This document shows, in pieces, positions 62,234 through 64,000 of a stretch of 64,000 bases of DNA. The first letter of the stretch is position 1. The number at the start of each line of letters is the position of its first letter. Origin of the DNA: Rhodothermales bacterium (GTDB taxonomy: Bacteria; Bacteroidota; Rhodothermia; Rhodothermales; UBA10348); the NCBI GenBank assembly GCA_028284865.1, contig JANQQV010000008.1, positions 181,108-245,107 of the forward strand. Direction: 5' to 3'. Both the position numbers and the translations under genes were made by a program. The notes beneath the pieces are model-generated. The model ran no database searches and was not told where the DNA came from. It saw only the letters and a list, made by a program, of their open reading frames with translations.

Positions 62234-62632
62234 CTACCCCCGACTCCTGAATTTCCACCATTTGTGGCGTGGGCGCTCGATACGATTCTTCTCGTGGCGA
62301 GGAATCAGCACCTCGTTGCCGCCATGGTCGCGGGAGATGATCCAGGACTTGCCGACCAGCTCACGCACCTTGGGAAGTGACATACCCGTCATCTTGGCGA
62401 TGGTCGTCGTGCGGAATCCTTTTCGGACCATGGCCAGCACTTCTTCGCGCTGGCGAGCGTCTTTCTCTTCCTTGGTCTCTTTCTCCTGTTGACGCGACGA
62501 TATGCCTGCACGTTCGAGCCGTGCGTGAACGGCTTCGCGGGTCATCCCGAAAGCATCGGCAATCTCGGCTGCATTGAGTCCTTCCTCGAAAGCAGCGATG
62601 ATCTGATTGGTTCTGTCATCGAATTCTGGCAT
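62234..62632 (-). CDS. Small protein with two helix-turn-helix-like segments
   Basis: The 132-residue product contains two similar HTH-like units: 'NQIIAAFEEGLNAAEIADAF' with 'GMTREAVHARLERAG', and 'EVLAMVRKGFRTTTIAKMTG' with 'MSLPKVRELVGKSWI'. A charged coiled linker (QQEKETKEEKDARQREE) joins them, and the C-terminus is basic (ERPRHKWWKFRSRG). It may bind DNA through both halves, like Trp-repressor or resolvase-type HTH modules without a catalytic domain. I do not know a family function. The ATG at 62632 is chosen; one at 62653 is possible. It is convergent with the hybrid regulator, 31 bases from its stop. Confidence 0.65.
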   Translation of the reverse strand: MPEFDDRTNQIIAAFEEGLNAAEIADAFGMTREAVHARLERAGISSRQQEKETKEEKDARQREEVLAMVRKGFRTTTIAKMTGMSLPKVRELVGKSWIISRDHGGNEVLIPRHEKNRIERPRHKWWKFRSRG

Positions 62633-62788
62633 CCGGTAAAAGTACGGGACCACGGACCGGCGACGAAGTGGTTTTGGCTAAGTTCGGTCGAAAACCGAGC
62701 CTGAATGGTCGCGGGAAGGCGTTTTCAGCCACACGCAAATGTAACCGCCTCTGTTACATTCAAAAACGTCTGGTTGGCATCCTGGCCG

Positions 62789-63358
62789 CTACTCCCCCCA
62801 CTCCGCGACGATCGCCGTGACGGATTCACGCACGTCATCCTCGTAGCGCTTCGCGAATTCACCCCATGACGCGAATGATTTCGGGTCCGATCGGTCGGGA
62901 AACAGGATGCCATTGAGGTGGTCGTCCTCGTGCTGAAATGTCCCGGCCGTGATCCCTTTCACGATCCGCTCGAAGGGTTCGCCGTGTCTGTCAAGCGCTC
63001 TGACGCGAATGTGTGGACAGCGTGGCACTTTGCCGCGGAGATCGGGGATCGACAGACAGCCCTCGAAATTCAGGTAACGCTCCTCGGTCAGGAATTCGAT
63101 CTCTGGATTCACGCAAACGGTCAGGTCCGCTTCAGGCTTGTACGGATACCGGGGATTGTTCTTGACCTCGACCACGAAGATCCGCCACGGCTTGCCCACC
63201 TGGGGCGCGGCAATGCCCGCGCCGTTTGCATCGCGCTTGGTCTCGATCAAGTCGTCAATGAACTGCTGCATCTCAGGCATGCGCAGCTCTTCAAGTGAAA
63301 TCTCTCGGCAGTCCTCTCGAAGGACAGGGTTTCCGATCTGGGTGACTTCCAGCACCAT
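62789..63358 (-). CDS. def: Peptide deformylase
   Basis: The 189-residue product has the three deformylase motifs GAGIAAPQVG, EGCLSIP (metal-binding Cys) and QHEDDHLNG (HExxH), with 'VTQIGNPVLREDCREIS' at the start. It removes formyl groups from new proteins. The ATG at 63358 is used because 'MVLEVTQIGNPVLR' is the normal beginning; the frame extends upstream into the response regulator gene. The gap between the two is 14 bases, so they form an operon. The C-terminal extension after HExxH (about 35 residues) is somewhat long but typical of type-2-like enzymes. Confidence 0.95.
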   Translation of the reverse strand: MVLEVTQIGNPVLREDCREISLEELRMPEMQQFIDDLIETKRDANGAGIAAPQVGKPWRIFVVEVKNNPRYPYKPEADLTVCVNPEIEFLTEERYLNFEGCLSIPDLRGKVPRCPHIRVRALDRHGEPFERIVKGITAGTFQHEDDHLNGILFPDRSDPKSFASWGEFAKRYEDDVRESVTAIVAEWGE

Positions 63359-63372
63359 GAACCTTGGACCGA

Positions 63373-63750
63373 TCAGGCCGTCTTGAAGGAAGCAATTTTC
63401 TCTTTCAACGCGGCGAAGTCGATGGGCTTGGAGACGTAGCCGTCGCAATCCAGGTCAGCCGCTTTGCCGCGATACTCTTCGTTATCGTAGGCCGTCATCA
63501 TGCACACGGGCACCGGGGGCGGATCTGTCTTGATGCGCTGAAGCAGCTCAAGCCCGGTCATCCCAGGCATGTTGATGTCCGAGAGCACCAGCACAACGTC
63601 GGTTTTGCCGTGCTCTTCCAGTCGCTGCAAGGCCTCTTCGCCCGAGAATGCAAAAATGAGTTCGATCTCTCCTTTGCGCAGCTCCCTGCGGAATCGCATC
63701 CGGAAGAGGGGTTCGACATCGGTTTCGTCGTCGACAACCAGGATTTTCAT
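63373..63750 (-). CDS. Single-domain response regulator
   Basis: The 125-residue protein is a stand-alone receiver: 'MKILVVDDETDVEPLFRMRF', the phosphoacceptor Asp in VLSDINMPGMTG, 'CMMTAYDNEEY' with the switch Thr, and Lys in 'GYVSKPIDFAAL'. There is no output domain, so it probably signals by protein contact or relays phosphate. The frame is open to 63876 but conserved sequence starts at the ATG at 63750. Peptide deformylase follows 14 bases later, and the ECF sigma gene is divergent. Confidence 0.93.
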   Translation of the reverse strand: MKILVVDDETDVEPLFRMRFRRELRKGEIELIFAFSGEEALQRLEEHGKTDVVLVLSDINMPGMTGLELLQRIKTDPPPVPVCMMTAYDNEEYRGKAADLDCDGYVSKPIDFAALKEKIASFKTA

Positions 63751-63833
63751 AGCGGTGGGAGTTGCGGTTGAAGTGGGTTGCTGCTGCAGGGGCAGCGCCT
63801 GATTGCAATACGTATCAGGCCACGCAAAGTCCG

Positions 63834-63841
63834 TATAATTG
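63834..63841 (+). promoter_or_regulatory. Possible -10 element of the ECF sigma gene
   Basis: TATAATTG lies 43 bases before the likely TTG start of the sigma-factor gene. The first six bases equal the classic -10 hexamer. No good -35 lies at 17 bases; TTGCAA is 25 bases upstream. Confidence 0.3.
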
Positions 63842-63884
63842 GGCAAAGTTGCGAGTCGCGCTCTCAAAACCAGCACCTCCCCGT

Positions 63885-64000
63885 TTGTCAGGCAATAGCG
63901 CCGATATCACCCAGCTCTTGCACGCCGCTCGCGGTGGTAGTGAGCAAGCTCTGAATGAGCTCTTTCCGCTTGTTTACGAGGAGCTGCGGCGGCGCGCTGC
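63885..64000 (+). CDS. ECF-type RNA polymerase sigma factor, N-terminal part (cut by window end)
   Basis: From TTG at 63885 the frame runs open to the window end. It reads SGNSADITQLLHAARGGSEQ then ALNELFPLVYEELRRRA, the region-2 beginning of the ECF-like sigma group annotated TIGR02999 in Bacteroidota, Acidobacteria and Planctomycetes. That group is often coupled to Ser/Thr kinases or TPR proteins encoded just downstream, which would lie outside this window. The start codon is the only one in frame before the conserved segment; its choice is an inference. Confidence 0.75.
   Translation, partial: MSGNSADITQLLHAARGGSEQALNELFPLVYEELRRRA

Noticed and set aside
1..64000. Search for tRNA, rRNA, insertion sequences and phage genes
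   Set aside because: No cloverleaf-like sequence with a T-loop consensus, no transposase or integrase motif and no terminal inverted repeats were recognised by eye; a covariance-model scan could still find something missed.

Overview
The window looks like a chromosomal segment from a marine-type member of the Bacteroidota, most probably the Rhodothermia/Rhodothermales branch. Evidence: moderately high GC; a DUF2480 protein (a family I know only from Bacteroidota); a Sec-type clade II nos cluster; a hybrid two-component system with AraC output; several long FtsX-type permeases; a secreted protein ending in an 'NPFNP...LPSGAYLYRL' type-IX-like sorting domain; weak Shine-Dalgarno use; and TATnTT-type promoter elements. 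I saw no tRNA or rRNA gene, no transposase, no integrase and no CRISPR array. Start codons were reassigned where the longest frame ran into a neighbour or lacked homology.

Layout. 1-480: tail of an RND efflux pump and a DUF4260 membrane protein. 594-7578: a complete nitrous-oxide respiration locus, with an Rrf2 (NsrR-like) regulator, lipoprotein cytochrome c, nosZ, a membrane protein fused to NosL, nosD, nosF and nosY. A perfect 16-bp palindrome lies upstream of the cytochrome gene and a degenerate copy lies upstream of the regulator. 7648-16255: a lipoprotein hydrolase, DUF2480 and DUF2914 proteins, recG, a lipoprotein propeller and priA. 16402-16505: SRP RNA with its own terminator, then yajC. 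17005-23594: a hybrid histidine kinase, then a reverse operon of HIT protein, outer-membrane barrel, coaE and acyltransferase. 23842-24912: a PTPS and folE pair, likely a pterin pathway. 24930-31675: yqgE with a small unknown gene, an adaptor plus ABC ATPase without permease, an SDR, a DUF4097 repeat protein and a GNAT.

31777-34146 is a glutaminyl-tRNA synthetase with a C-terminal YqeY/GatB-like domain. 34208-49862 holds three large FtsX-type permeases (one with its ATPase, one with a PadR regulator and prefix domain, one without partner), a LytS/LytR-type pair, and propeller and TPR proteins. 50005-54132 holds a SpoU methyltransferase, an SDR, an orphan TRAP binding protein, a LOG-family protein and a serine hydrolase. 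54275-57976 encodes a 1233-residue secreted protein with a long thrombospondin-type-3 calcium-binding repeat region. It is divergent from a 1306-residue hybrid two-component protein, with a 20-bp palindrome in the shared promoter region. 62234-64000 holds a small HTH protein, peptide deformylase, a response regulator, and the start of an ECF sigma factor cut by the window end.

How the parts work together. The nos locus is self-contained: NosZ reduces N2O at the outer side of the inner membrane, the lipoprotein cytochrome is the likely electron donor, NosDFY plus the fused NosL domain build the copper site, and the Rrf2 protein with its palindromes is the likely switch. The permease and ATPase sets suggest a shared pool of MacB/Lol-like export machines whose parts are not always encoded together. 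The most unusual items are the NosL fusion, the operator pair, the divergent palindrome between the calcium-repeat protein and the hybrid regulator, and the GlnRS fusion.
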